Source: Paractinoplanes brasiliensis
GTDB taxonomy: Bacteria > Actinomycetota > Actinomycetes > Mycobacteriales > Micromonosporaceae
Reading direction: 5' to 3'
NCBI RefSeq assembly: GCF_004362215.1
Contig: NZ_SNWR01000001.1
Span: forward strand, 5,190,001 to 5,254,000
Length of the DNA stretch: 64,000 bases
Shown here: one piece after another, positions 17,197 to 25,629 of the stretch
How the letters are laid out: every line of letters starts with the position of its first letter
How positions within the stretch are numbered: the first letter of the stretch is position 1
Program-made: the position numbers and the translations under genes
The notes under the pieces: generated by a model
Told to the model about the DNA's origin: nothing
The model's database searches: none
The model's input: the letters and a program-made list of their open reading frames with translations, nothing else

Positions 17197-18425
17197 GAAT
17201 CCTGCACCTGTCCAACCTGTACGCGCCCGTGATCGGCGGGCTCGAACGCAGCATCGCCACCAGCAGCGAGGAGCTGGTACGCCGCGGGCACGAGGTCACC
17301 GTGCTCACGCTGGCCACCCCGCTCACCGCGCACGACGAAGAGATCGGAGGCGTACGGGTCAAACGCGTGCGCAGTGTGGCCAACACCCTGCTGCCCGGGA
17401 TGAACGCGGACCCCGCCAAGCCGTTCCACCCGACCACGGCCGACCCGCTGACCACCGCGGCGATCCGCAAGGTGCTGCGCGAGGGCCGGTACGACCTGGT
17501 GCACAGCCACGACTGGATGATGTACAGCTACCTGCCGCTGCGGTTCGGCCGCGGGGGCCTGCCGCACGTGCACACGGCCCACGACTTCGGCTTCACCTGC
17601 GTCAAGAAGACGTTCGCCCGCAACGGCCGTACGTGCGGCGGGCCGCGCCTCGGGCAGTGCGTGCCCTGCGCGTCCCCGCAGTACGGACGGCCCCGTTCGG
17701 CGCTGCTGACCACCGCGCTGCGGGCCCAGCGGCACCGGGGGATCGACGCGTTGACCGCCATCTCGCCGGCTGTCGCCGAGGGGGTCAGCCGGGGGCGGCT
17801 CCCGGGCGACCTGCCGGTGCGGGTGATCACGTCGCTGGTGCCGGACGGGCTGGACGAGCTGGCCCGCAACACGCCCCGCCCCGCCTGGCTGCCGGACCGG
17901 CCGTACCTGCTGTTCGTCGGAGCGCTCGGGCCGCACAAGGGCATCGACGTGCTGTTCGACGCGTACCGCGGGCTGGTCTCCCTCGGCGAGGCGCCCCCGT
18001 TGGTCTGCATCGGCACGCCCCGCGACGACACCCCGCCCATCCCGGACGGCGTGATCGTGCGCCACAACGTGCCGCACCCCGAGGTGATGGCGGCGTGGCA
18101 CGGCGCCGCGGCCGGGATCGTGCCGTCGGTCTTCGAGCCGATGGGCCAGGTCGCGGTGGAGGCCCTGCTGGCCGGCACCCCGCTGATCGCCACGGCGGCG
18201 GGCGGCCTGGCCGACATGATCCGCGACGGCGAGAGCGGCCTGCAGGTGCCCGTCGGCGACCCGGACGCGCTGGTGGCCGCGATCCGCCGGCTGCTCACCG
18301 ATCCCGGCCTGACCGCGCGTCTGCGAACGGCCGGTCACCGGCGCGGGCTCGACTACACCGCCGCCCGCGTCGTCCCGCAGATCGAGGAGGTCTACCGTGC
18401 CTGCATCGCCACGGCCGCCCGCTGA
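17193..18425 (+). CDS. Family 4 glycosyltransferase with a cysteine cluster
   Basis: 410 aa GT-B enzyme. RILHLSNLYAPVIGGLERSI opens the acceptor domain; RPYLLFVGALGPHKGIDVLF opens the donor domain, with PSVFEPMGQVAVEALLAGTP as the donor-binding region. Between them, after HTAHDFGFTC, four cysteines occur in CVKKTF, RTCGGP and GQCVPC, a pattern found in a subset of GT4 enzymes and probably structural or metal-binding (inference). ATGA overlap with the flippase; the next gene starts 29 nt before its end. Confidence 0.87.
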   Translation: MRILHLSNLYAPVIGGLERSIATSSEELVRRGHEVTVLTLATPLTAHDEEIGGVRVKRVRSVANTLLPGMNADPAKPFHPTTADPLTTAAIRKVLREGRYDLVHSHDWMMYSYLPLRFGRGGLPHVHTAHDFGFTCVKKTFARNGRTCGGPRLGQCVPCASPQYGRPRSALLTTALRAQRHRGIDALTAISPAVAEGVSRGRLPGDLPVRVITSLVPDGLDELARNTPRPAWLPDRPYLLFVGALGPHKGIDVLFDAYRGLVSLGEAPPLVCIGTPRDDTPPIPDGVIVRHNVPHPEVMAAWHGAAAGIVPSVFEPMGQVAVEALLAGTPLIATAAGGLADMIRDGESGLQVPVGDPDALVAAIRRLLTDPGLTARLRTAGHRRGLDYTAARVVPQIEEVYRACIATAAR

Positions 18426-19638
18426 CGGCCGCACCCGGGTGGTGGTCGTCGGCTCCGGCTGGCGCTTCCTTTCCGGCATCAGCTACTACACCTGCCGGCT
18501 CAGCAACGCGCTGGCCACCCGCTACGAGGTGGGCGCGATCCTCATGCGGCAACTGCTGCCGACCCGCCTCTACCCCGGCCGCGAGCGCGTCGGGCAGCGG
18601 CTCAATGCGCTCTCGTACGATCCCCCGGTCCACGTTTTCGACGGGATCGACTGGTGGGGCGTGCCCAGCCTGGTCCGCGCGGTGCGGTTCCTGCGCGCGT
18701 TCCGCCCCGATGTGCTCGTGCTGCAGTGGTGGACGGGCACCGTGCTGCACTCGTACCTGGTGCTCTGTTTCGCCGCCCGGTTGCTCGGCATCCGCGTGGT
18801 CGTCGAGTTCCACGAGGTGCAGGACACGGGGGAGGCCCAGCACCGGTGGGCCGCCCTCTACTGCCGGACGCTGATCAAGCCGCTGCTGCGCCGCACCGAC
18901 GGGGTGATCGTCCACTCCGCCTTCGACCGGGCCGCCTTGCGCTCCACGTACGACCTGGCGGGCGTCCCGGACGAGATCGCCCTGCACGGCCCGTTCGACC
19001 ACCACGACCACAACCCGGTCCCCACCGCGCGCCGCGCCTCCGGCGATCACGTACGCCTGCTCTTCTTCGGCACCATCCGCCCGTACAAGGGGCTCGAGGA
19101 TCTTGTGGAGGCGTTCGCGCAGCTGCCGGAGCGCTACACGCTGACGGTGGTGGGGGAGACGTGGGAGGGCTGGACCCTGCCCGCCGAGCTGATCGCGGAG
19201 TCGCCCGCCGCCGGCCGGATCACCTTCGTCAACCGGTACGTGACCGATGCCGAGGTGGACGAGTTCTTCCACGCCGCCGACATGGTCGTGCTGCCGTACC
19301 GGCGCAGCTCGGCCAGCGGCCCCCTGCACATCGCGATGAGCCACGGGTTGCCGGTTGTCGTCACGGCGGTGGGCGGGCTGGTCGAGGCGGCCTCCGACTA
19401 CTCCGGCGCCACCTTCGTGACCGCCGGTTCCCCGCGGGCACTGGCCGACGCGATCGTCTCGGCCACCGCCAACGCGGGAAGGCGGCACACCGACCCCTCC
19501 TCGTGGGAGAAATCGGTGGCCGCCTTCACCAGGCTCTTCGCCCGGATGGGAGTCCCGATCGCGCAGAAGGATCAGGAAACGGAGATCACCGCGTCGTCGA
19601 ACCAGACAGTGCCGGTGTTGGCGCCCGACTTGAGGTGA
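18397..19638 (+). CDS. Family 4 glycosyltransferase, last gene of the polysaccharide operon
   Basis: 413 aa. Motifs are VVVGSGWRFLSGISYYTCRL at the N-terminus, VRLLFFGTIRPYKGLEDLV at the second domain and PYRRSSASGPLHIAMSHGLP at the donor site. The Ser-Gly in that last segment replaces the usual Glu-x7-Glu pattern, so donor binding may differ. GTG 18397 overlaps the upstream gene by 29 nt. The 3' end runs convergently 67 nt into the GH5 gene on the other strand, so no terminator separates them. Confidence 0.83.
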   Translation: MPASPRPPADGRTRVVVVGSGWRFLSGISYYTCRLSNALATRYEVGAILMRQLLPTRLYPGRERVGQRLNALSYDPPVHVFDGIDWWGVPSLVRAVRFLRAFRPDVLVLQWWTGTVLHSYLVLCFAARLLGIRVVVEFHEVQDTGEAQHRWAALYCRTLIKPLLRRTDGVIVHSAFDRAALRSTYDLAGVPDEIALHGPFDHHDHNPVPTARRASGDHVRLLFFGTIRPYKGLEDLVEAFAQLPERYTLTVVGETWEGWTLPAELIAESPAAGRITFVNRYVTDAEVDEFFHAADMVVLPYRRSSASGPLHIAMSHGLPVVVTAVGGLVEAASDYSGATFVTAGSPRALADAIVSATANAGRRHTDPSSWEKSVAAFTRLFARMGVPIAQKDQETEITASSNQTVPVLAPDLR

Positions 19639-21125
19639 ACCTGCAGGCTGGCCGAGCCGGCCGGGGCGACCCCGTCGACCACCAGCTTGGTCCAGCCGAC
19701 GGTCCCGTTCGGCAGCCAGTTCGAGGATGCGCCGCCGAGCCACTTGTCGCCGGCGTCGAACCAGCTCAGCGCGATCTGGGTGGTGCCCGTGGTGGCGTTG
19801 CCGCGGGCCCACACCTCGCCGTGCCACTTCTGGCCGGCCTTGACCGGGGCGATCGGGGACACCCGGTAGGACGGCGAGCCGGCCGAGGTCTTGCCGGTGT
19901 TGGTCAGGCTGACCGACCACTTGCCGGTGCGGGCCATGCTCTGCGTCTTGACGGCCAGGCCCAGTTCGGGCATGTAGGCGCGCCACGGGGTCTGGTTGAC
20001 GCCCGCCTCGAAGCTCGGGTCCATGAGGCTCGCCGGCATGGCGGCGCCGGTCCAGCCCGCCTTGACCGCGGCGGCGGCCGGCTTGGCCGAGCCGTCGACC
20101 CGGTGCAGGCCGAAGTTGTACTGGGCCGGGATGCGGGACACGGCCGAGGACGGGATCGAGCCCGTGGCGAAGTCGTTCAGCGTCCAGGGCGCCACCGACC
20201 GTACGCCGGCCGCCTTGGCCGCCTCGAACACGCGACCCAGGTACGCGGCCTGCTCGCCCTCGGTGTTCTGCAGGGTGTTCAGGCCCGTCTCACCGATCAC
20301 CATCGGGTACGGCGCGACCGTGGCCCGCGCGTTCTGGATGATCGAGAGGGCACGCTCGGAGTTGCCGTACATGTGGAAGTCGTAATAGTCGATGGGGGTC
20401 GAGGCCAGCGCGGTCTTGATCTTCGCCATGCCGGGGGCGCCGCTGGTGCCGTCGACCGAGAAGGTCAGCGGCATGGTGGGGAACGACGACCTCATCGCCG
20501 GCACCATCTTGCGGGCCCAGGCGACGGCGGCGGAGTTGCCCGCGTTGAACTCGTTCTGCAGCTCGACCGAGAGGACGCGCTTGTCGTCGCGGTACCGCTT
20601 GAGCACCGTGTTGGCCCAGTCGATGCTGTTCTGGACCTCGTTGTAACCGTTCCACCAGTCGAAGAGCGTGAACTTGACGGTCATGCCCCGGGCCGCGGCC
20701 ATGTTCACGAACTGGGCCAGGCGCTGCTGGTAACCGTCGTACGGTTTGGGCCAGCCGAACGTGGTCGGGAAGATGATGATCCGTACGTTGTCGGCGCCGA
20801 GCGCGGCGGCCTTGGCCAGGTCGGCGTCGATCCGGTTCGGGTCCCAGTGCATCCACATCCACGTCCAGCTGCCGTCGACCGGGTAGTAGTTGATCGACTT
20901 GGCGGTCGTCACCGCGGCCAGGCGGGAGGCCAGAGTGGGCACAGCCGGGGTTTCGGCAGCCTTGACGGCCGGCTTCGGCGCGGTGGTCTTCACCGGGGTG
21001 GCGCTGGTCTTCATGACGGACTTCGTCGCCGTGCTGGTGGCGGCGGTGGCCGGGGTGCACGGGAGCGCGGCTCCCAGGAGCAGTGAGGAGGCCAGGAGGG
21101 CGGCGCGGCGGCGAGGCGAGAACAC
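19572..21125 (-). CDS. Secreted GH5-like glycoside hydrolase with C-terminal carbohydrate-binding module
   Basis: 517 aa from GTG 21125 (GAAGGG upstream); TTG 21176 would add 17 residues in front of the signal peptide SPRRRAALLASSLLLGAALP. A Thr/Lys/Pro-rich linker leads to a TIM-barrel of clan GH-A: SVELQNEFN carries the likely acid/base Glu, and MVIGETGLNTL carries the likely nucleophile. The last roughly 150 residues (MDPSFEAGVNQTPWRAY ... GTVWFDDAVIS) look like a CBM4/9-type jelly roll. Substrate is a beta-glucan or beta-mannan by family, not proven. It may trim the polysaccharide made by the adjacent operon or degrade plant or fungal glucan. A near-perfect GGGAGCGCTCCC-type operator lies just upstream. 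Confidence 0.82.
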   Translation of the reverse strand: MFSPRRRAALLASSLLLGAALPCTPATAATSTATKSVMKTSATPVKTTAPKPAVKAAETPAVPTLASRLAAVTTAKSINYYPVDGSWTWMWMHWDPNRIDADLAKAAALGADNVRIIIFPTTFGWPKPYDGYQQRLAQFVNMAAARGMTVKFTLFDWWNGYNEVQNSIDWANTVLKRYRDDKRVLSVELQNEFNAGNSAAVAWARKMVPAMRSSFPTMPLTFSVDGTSGAPGMAKIKTALASTPIDYYDFHMYGNSERALSIIQNARATVAPYPMVIGETGLNTLQNTEGEQAAYLGRVFEAAKAAGVRSVAPWTLNDFATGSIPSSAVSRIPAQYNFGLHRVDGSAKPAAAAVKAGWTGAAMPASLMDPSFEAGVNQTPWRAYMPELGLAVKTQSMARTGKWSVSLTNTGKTSAGSPSYRVSPIAPVKAGQKWHGEVWARGNATTGTTQIALSWFDAGDKWLGGASSNWLPNGTVGWTKLVVDGVAPAGSASLQVHLKSGANTGTVWFDDAVISVS

Positions 21126-21160
21126 GGCGGGTTCGGGCCCTTCGGTTGAGATGTGCGGTC

Positions 21161-21172
21161 GGGAGCGCCCCC
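21161..21172. promoter_or_regulatory. CebR-like operator upstream of the GH5 gene
   Basis: GGGAGCGCCCCC matches the core of the LacI-family CebR/CelR box (TGGGAGCGCTCCCA) with one mismatch. It lies 36-47 bp before the GH5 start, where a repressor would block transcription. A LacI-family gene is at 23286. Confidence 0.5.
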
Positions 21173-21250
21173 TCAATCGGTCAGATCGTTCGCGCGTGCT
21201 GCCTTTCCGGAGTGCATTGCGGTTGCGGTGAAGTGCGGATGGGGTGCAAA

Positions 21251-21272
21251 GCCCCGGTTCCGGAACCGGGGC
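21251..21272. repeat. 22-bp perfect palindrome in the GH5/GH16 intergenic region
   Basis: GCCCCGGTTCC is followed directly by its exact reverse complement. It sits between two divergent promoters, so it could be a repressor site, a transcript hairpin or a terminator. Nothing in the sequence decides which. Confidence 0.6.
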
Positions 21273-21303
21273 GGCCCGTACGTGCTCACCTGCGGTAATT
21301 CGA

Positions 21304-21315
21304 GAAAGCGCTTCC
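21304..21315. promoter_or_regulatory. LacI-family (cre-like) operator upstream of the GH16 gene
   Basis: GAAAGCGCTTCC differs at one position from the symmetric GAAAGCGCTTTC recognised by many LacI/CcpA-type repressors. A TTGACA hexamer follows at 21334, so the site precedes a plausible -35 element. Confidence 0.45.
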
Positions 21316-21371
21316 TGAGCTCCTCACCAGGCATTGACAGCGACTGAAGTGCCGGTTCAGAGTGGCTTCAC

Positions 21372-21384
21372 AAAGAGCGCTTTC
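21372..21384. promoter_or_regulatory. Second cre-like site upstream of the GH16 gene
   Basis: AAAGAGCGCTTTC, read on the minus strand as GAAAGCGCTCTTT, shares the AAAGCGCT half and centre with the site at 21304. It lies 58 bp before the GH16 ATG, probably downstream of the promoter, a position suited to repression. Confidence 0.4.
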
Positions 21385-21442
21385 ACATACCGTCCCCGCG
21401 GTCGGCGGCGCTCTGACACATCCCCGAACCCAGGAGTCCCCC

Positions 21443-23200
21443 ATGACATCCCCGGTCCTGGACGGGCTCGGGACGCCTCGCAGCAGGCTGTCCCCGGCCC
21501 GGCTTCTCACTCTCGGCGCGGCCCTCGCCGGCTTGATCGCCGCCTTCTTCGTCGCCACCACGCAGACCGCCCAGGCCGCCGAGGTGGTGGTCTCGCAGGG
21601 CAAGCCGGCCACCGCCTCCTCGACCGAGGTGGCCGGGGCGTACCAGCCCGGCGAGGCCACCGACGGCAACAACGGCACCCGCTGGGCCAGCGCCTTCTCG
21701 GCGACCCAGTGGTGGCAGGTCGACCTCGGCACGGCCACCCCGGTGAGCCGCATCGCCATCAACTGGGAGGGCGCGTACGCGAAGGCCTTCACGATCCAGT
21801 TCTCGACCGACGGCACGAGCTATTCCCAGGCGTACGCGACCACGACCGGAACGGGCGGCCAGCAGAGCATCGCCGTGAGCGGCGCCGCCCGGTACGTGCG
21901 GATCAACCTCACCGAGCGCGGGCTGCCGATCTACGGCTACTCGTTCTGGGAGTTCCAGGTCTTCTCGGGCGGCCCGACGACCCCGCCGACGACCCCGCCC
22001 ACCACTCCGCCGACCGGCGCCACGCGACTGCTCTCTTACAACAAGCCCGCGCAGGCCAGCTCGTGGCAGAACGACGTGAACTGCAACCCGTGCAGCCCGG
22101 ACAAGGCGTTCGACAACGACCCGGCCAGCCGCTGGGCGACAAGCTCGACGAACGGCTGGGTCGACCCGGGCTGGATCTCGGTCGACCTGGGCGCGACGGC
22201 CACCATCTCGCAGGTCGTGCTGCAGTGGGACCCGGCGTACGGGAGGAGCTACCAGATCCAGGTCTCGGGCGACAACGCGAACTGGACGAGCATCTATTCG
22301 ACGACCACGGGTGACGGGCTCAAGGACGTCATCACCGCGACGGGCGCCGGCCGGTACGTGCGGATGTACGGCACCGCCCGGGGCAGCGCCTACGGCTACT
22401 CGCTGTGGGAGTTCAGCGTCTACGGCACCGGCGGCGCCCCGGTGAACCCGCCCGCCCCGCCCGCCGACCCGAGCTTCCCGGCCACCCGCTTGGTCTTCGA
22501 GGACAACTTCAACGACCCGGCAGGCACCAAGCCGAGCACTGCCAGATGGACGTACGACCCGGGTGTCCCGCAGAACGGCGAGATCCAGTACTACACGCCC
22601 AACAGCGAGAACGCGCAGACCGACGGCCAGGGCAACCTGGTGCTCGAGGCCCGGCGGCAGGACTATCAGGGCCGCCAGTACACGTCGGCCCGGATGAACA
22701 CCGGCGGCAAGTTCAGCGCCCAGTACGGCCGGTTCGAGGCCCGGATCAAGGTGCCGAAGGGCAACGGCCTGTGGCCCGCGTTCTGGATGATGGGCGAGGA
22801 CTTCCTCAGCGGGCGCCCGTGGCCCTACAACGGCGAGATCGACATCATGGAGGTCCTCGGCCGCAACACCGGCGAGATGTACACCACGCTGCACGCCCCG
22901 GCCTACAACGGCGGCGGCGGGTACGGCCAGAAGAACGCGGCCGGCGTGGACCTGTCACAGGACTTCCACGTGTACGCCGCCGAGTGGGACAGCCGGGGCA
23001 TCCGCTTCTTCCTCGACGGCCGGCAGGTCTTCAACGCCGACAAGGCCACCGTGGAGGACACCCGCGGGCCGTGGGTCTTCGACCACAAGTTCTACCTGAT
23101 CCTCAACCTGGCCGTCGGCGGCGACTTCCCCGGCCCGATCGACGCCACCACCCCGTTCCCGTCCCGCATGCTCGTCGACTACGTACGGGTCTATCAGTGA
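21443..23200 (+). CDS. Secreted GH16 beta-glucanase with two F5/8-type carbohydrate-binding domains
   Basis: 585 aa. The signal peptide ends near TAQAAEV. Two discoidin-like (F5/8C, CBM32-like) modules follow, about residues 50-180 and 195-335, joined by a TTPPTTPPTTPP linker. The GH16 domain (about 355-585) has the catalytic motif GEIDIMEVLG and YGRFEARIKVPKGNGLWPAFW, typical of laminarinases (endo-1,3-beta-glucanases). It cuts beta-1,3-glucans outside the cell. AGGAG lies just before the ATG. It is divergent from the GH5 gene, followed by a hairpin and then the LacI regulator, suggesting a small regulated glucan-use locus. Confidence 0.92.
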   Translation: MTSPVLDGLGTPRSRLSPARLLTLGAALAGLIAAFFVATTQTAQAAEVVVSQGKPATASSTEVAGAYQPGEATDGNNGTRWASAFSATQWWQVDLGTATPVSRIAINWEGAYAKAFTIQFSTDGTSYSQAYATTTGTGGQQSIAVSGAARYVRINLTERGLPIYGYSFWEFQVFSGGPTTPPTTPPTTPPTGATRLLSYNKPAQASSWQNDVNCNPCSPDKAFDNDPASRWATSSTNGWVDPGWISVDLGATATISQVVLQWDPAYGRSYQIQVSGDNANWTSIYSTTTGDGLKDVITATGAGRYVRMYGTARGSAYGYSLWEFSVYGTGGAPVNPPAPPADPSFPATRLVFEDNFNDPAGTKPSTARWTYDPGVPQNGEIQYYTPNSENAQTDGQGNLVLEARRQDYQGRQYTSARMNTGGKFSAQYGRFEARIKVPKGNGLWPAFWMMGEDFLSGRPWPYNGEIDIMEVLGRNTGEMYTTLHAPAYNGGGGYGQKNAAGVDLSQDFHVYAAEWDSRGIRFFLDGRQVFNADKATVEDTRGPWVFDHKFYLILNLAVGGDFPGPIDATTPFPSRMLVDYVRVYQ

Positions 23201-23218
23201 GGGACCGGCCGTGAACCC

Positions 23219-23256
23219 GGGTGCCGCCGGCGGAGAAGCTGACGGCGGCGGCACCC
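23219..23256 (+). terminator. Hairpin between the GH16 and LacI genes
   Basis: GGGTGCCGCCG and CGGCGGCACCC pair perfectly over 11 bp across a 16-nt loop, 18 bp after the GH16 stop. It also argues against a LacI start at 23211, which would fall beside it. Confidence 0.6.
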
Positions 23257-23285
23257 GCTCACCCGGCGCTGCTATAACGGACCGC

Positions 23286-24332
23286 ATGACAACCCGGCCC
23301 GCGCGCGGTGGGCAGCATCCGACGATGGACCAGGTCGCCGAGGCGGCCGGGGTGTCGCGCGCGACCGTCTCCCGAGTGATCAACGGCGCTCCCAGCGTCG
23401 ACGCCAAGATCCGCGAGATGGTGCAGCGGGCGATCGCCGAGACCGGCTACGTGCCCAACGTGGCCGCCCGCAGCCTGGTGACCCGCCGTTCCAACTCGGT
23501 GGCGCTGGTGATCAGCGAGCCCGACCGGCCCGACAACAACTCTTTCCTCAACCGGATCTTCACCGATCCCTACTTCGGCCGGGTCACGGCGGGCGCGACG
23601 GGGGCGCTGCGCCCGCACGACGTGCACCTGGTGGTCATCCCGACCGACTCCACCGACCACCACCAGGTGATCCGCTATCTGCGGCAGGGGCACGTCGACG
23701 GCGTGCTGCTGATCAGCAGCCACGAGCAGGACACGCTGCCCCGCCAGGTGCACGAGCTGGGCATCCCGGCCGTGGTGTCGGCCCGGCCCACCTCGCCCAT
23801 CGCGGTCAGCTACGTCGACGTCGACCAGCGGCTGGGCGCCCGGCTGGCCGCGGAGCACCTGCTCGGCCGCGGGTGTTCCCGCCTCGCCACGATCAGCGGG
23901 CCGCTCGACATCCCGTCCGGGCTCGACCGGCTCGAGGGCTTCCGGTCCTACCTGGCCGGCCGCGGCTTCGGCGAGGTGCCCGCGGTCGAGGGGGACTTCA
24001 CCCGGGCCGGGGGCGAGTCGGCGGCCCGGCGGCTGCTGGCCGAGCACCCCGAGCTGGACGGGTTGTTCGTGGCCAACGACCTGATGGCCGAAGGCGCCCT
24101 GCGCGCGGTGCAGGAACTCGGCCGCCGGGTGCCCGGCGACATCGCGGTGGTGGGCTTCGACGACAGCAGCGCCGCGCTCGACTGCCGCCCGCTGCTGACC
24201 ACCGTGCGCCAGCCGGTCGAGGAGATGGCCGCCGAGATGGCCGAGGTGCTGATGGCGCACATCACCACGCCGGGGCGGCTGCCGCGGTCGGTCACGTTCC
24301 AGCCGACCCTGGTGGTCCGCGACTCGGCGTAG
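23286..24332 (+). CDS. LacI-family transcriptional regulator
   Basis: 348 aa. Helix-turn-helix TMDQVAEAAGVSRATVSRVI, with the usual hinge region (VPNVAARSLVTRRSN), then a periplasmic-binding-type sensor domain ending VVGFDDSSAALDCRPLLTTVRQP. It probably represses the neighbouring GH16 and GH5 genes and responds to a sugar released from glucan. ATG 23286 is chosen over GTG 23211 because TATAAC (23272-23277) lies 9-14 bp upstream, indicating a nearly leaderless transcript. Confidence 0.9.
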   Translation: MTTRPARGGQHPTMDQVAEAAGVSRATVSRVINGAPSVDAKIREMVQRAIAETGYVPNVAARSLVTRRSNSVALVISEPDRPDNNSFLNRIFTDPYFGRVTAGATGALRPHDVHLVVIPTDSTDHHQVIRYLRQGHVDGVLLISSHEQDTLPRQVHELGIPAVVSARPTSPIAVSYVDVDQRLGARLAAEHLLGRGCSRLATISGPLDIPSGLDRLEGFRSYLAGRGFGEVPAVEGDFTRAGGESAARRLLAEHPELDGLFVANDLMAEGALRAVQELGRRVPGDIAVVGFDDSSAALDCRPLLTTVRQPVEEMAAEMAEVLMAHITTPGRLPRSVTFQPTLVVRDSA

Positions 24333-24406
24333 TGCCGGGGCGTGGACATTCGACGCCCATCGATGAGGCGCTGCGCTCATTGTGATGCGTCGCTAACGTA
24401 GCGTCC

Positions 24407-25120
24407 ATGGGGAGCGAGTCGAGCGCGGGTGCCCTGCTGGCCGCCGGCAACGAGGCGATGCTCGAGGCGGCGTACCGCACCGGCGACTTCCTTTCCGCCT
24501 GGCAGCTGCTGGAAGGGGCGCGCCGCCGCGCATGCGACGAGGAGAGCCCGGTCGAGGAGGCGGCCGCCCTGACCCGGCTCGGCATGCTGGCCCACTTCGC
24601 GGCGATCGGCGGCGACCTGTCCCGGGCCGACTGGGCCACCGAGGAGCAGCTGTTCAACGCGGCCCTGCGCATCCAGCGCGAGGTGGGTGACCCGGCCGGC
24701 GCCGCCGAGTCGCTGTTCGGGCTGGGCCTGGTGCATCAGGTGCTACGGGGCGACTGGACGACCGCGATGCCCTATTACACCGAGGCGCTGACGCTGGCCG
24801 AGAGCTACGCCGACGAGATGGTGCGCTCCGAGGTGCACCGGCACATCGGGTTCTTCCACGTCTTCGTCTCCGGCGACACCGAGCGCGGACTACGGCACCT
24901 GCGCATGTCACAGGTGCTGCGGGAACGCTACGGCGACCCGCGGCGGGTGGCCGTCGGCACGCTGGCGCTGGGCGAGGCCGAGCTGGCCGCGGGCAACCTG
25001 TCGGAGGCGCTGCGCCTGCTGCGCGAGGCCGTCGACCAGGCCCGCAAGGCCAACCTCTCGGCCCAGCGCGTCGGGTGGGCCGAGCATGCCCTCGCGGATG
25101 CCGAGCGCGCAGCCGCATAG
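24407..25120 (+). CDS. Tetratricopeptide-repeat-like helical protein
   Basis: 237 aa, almost entirely helical. TPR-like pairs are visible: EAAYRTGDFLSAWQLLEGAR, AAESLFGLGLVHQVLRGDW, and LALGEAELAAGNLSEALRLL. No enzymatic motif, signal peptide or membrane segment is present. Such proteins usually scaffold protein contacts; no partner is evident. It stands alone, 74 bp after the LacI gene. Confidence 0.65.
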   Translation: MGSESSAGALLAAGNEAMLEAAYRTGDFLSAWQLLEGARRRACDEESPVEEAAALTRLGMLAHFAAIGGDLSRADWATEEQLFNAALRIQREVGDPAGAAESLFGLGLVHQVLRGDWTTAMPYYTEALTLAESYADEMVRSEVHRHIGFFHVFVSGDTERGLRHLRMSQVLRERYGDPRRVAVGTLALGEAELAAGNLSEALRLLREAVDQARKANLSAQRVGWAEHALADAERAAA

Positions 25121-25149
25121 GTGCTCAGAAAACGGGGAATCAGGCGTAC

Positions 25150-25545
25150 GTGATCTTCCGCAGATTGCTGGTCGCGGCGGTCCTCGCGCTGCCGGCGGCC
25201 GGGTGCTCGACGGTCGGCGATCGTGAGGACGCCGCCGCCGATCTGGCCGTACGGCTGCTCACCGCTGTCGACGCGGGCGACGGCGAGGCGGCTTGTGCCC
25301 TGCTCGCGCCGGACACGGCCCGCTCGGTGGCCGAGGACGAGCCCTGCCCGCAGGCGATCCTCGACAAGAGCCTGCCCCGCCCCGGAACCGTCGTGGACAC
25401 CTCCGTCTACGGGCAGTGGGCGCAGGTCAAGCTCGACGACGACACGGTCTTCCTCGGGGCGTTCCCGGGTGGCTGGCGGGTGGTGGCGGCCGGCTGTACC
25501 CCGCGGGCGAGCCGCCCGTACGACTGCACGGTCGAGGGGGACTGA
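25150..25545 (+). CDS. Small lipoprotein
   Basis: 131 aa with a signal peptide and lipobox LPAAGC (Cys19). The mature part begins helical (DAAADLAVRLLTAVDAGDGEAACALLAP) and has CPQAILDKSLPRPG and a later YGQWAQVKLDDDTVFLGAFPGGWRV beta region with two further Cys. This is the layout of small NTF2-like or LpqH-like surface proteins, but no family is certain. Start GTG 25150. The microprotein ATG follows its stop with no gap. Confidence 0.65.
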   Translation: MIFRRLLVAAVLALPAAGCSTVGDREDAAADLAVRLLTAVDAGDGEAACALLAPDTARSVAEDEPCPQAILDKSLPRPGTVVDTSVYGQWAQVKLDDDTVFLGAFPGGWRVVAAGCTPRASRPYDCTVEGD

Positions 25546-25629
25546 ATGCGTGCTCTCTTCGTGCTCCTGCTCGTGGTGGTCGCGGCCGGCCTGATCTATG
25601 TCACGGCGCTGGGGGTGCTGCACCGATGA
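25546..25629 (+). CDS. 27-residue single-span membrane microprotein
   Basis: It begins at the base after the lipoprotein stop, and its TGA overlaps the ATG of the DUF6766 gene (ATGA, 25626). The product is Met-Arg followed by one hydrophobic helix (ALFVLLLVVVAAGLIYVTAL) and a short LHR tail. Exact fit between two coupled genes and a clean transmembrane profile argue that it is translated. It could be a small subunit of the neighbouring membrane protein (inference). Confidence 0.6.
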   Translation: MRALFVLLLVVVAAGLIYVTALGVLHR

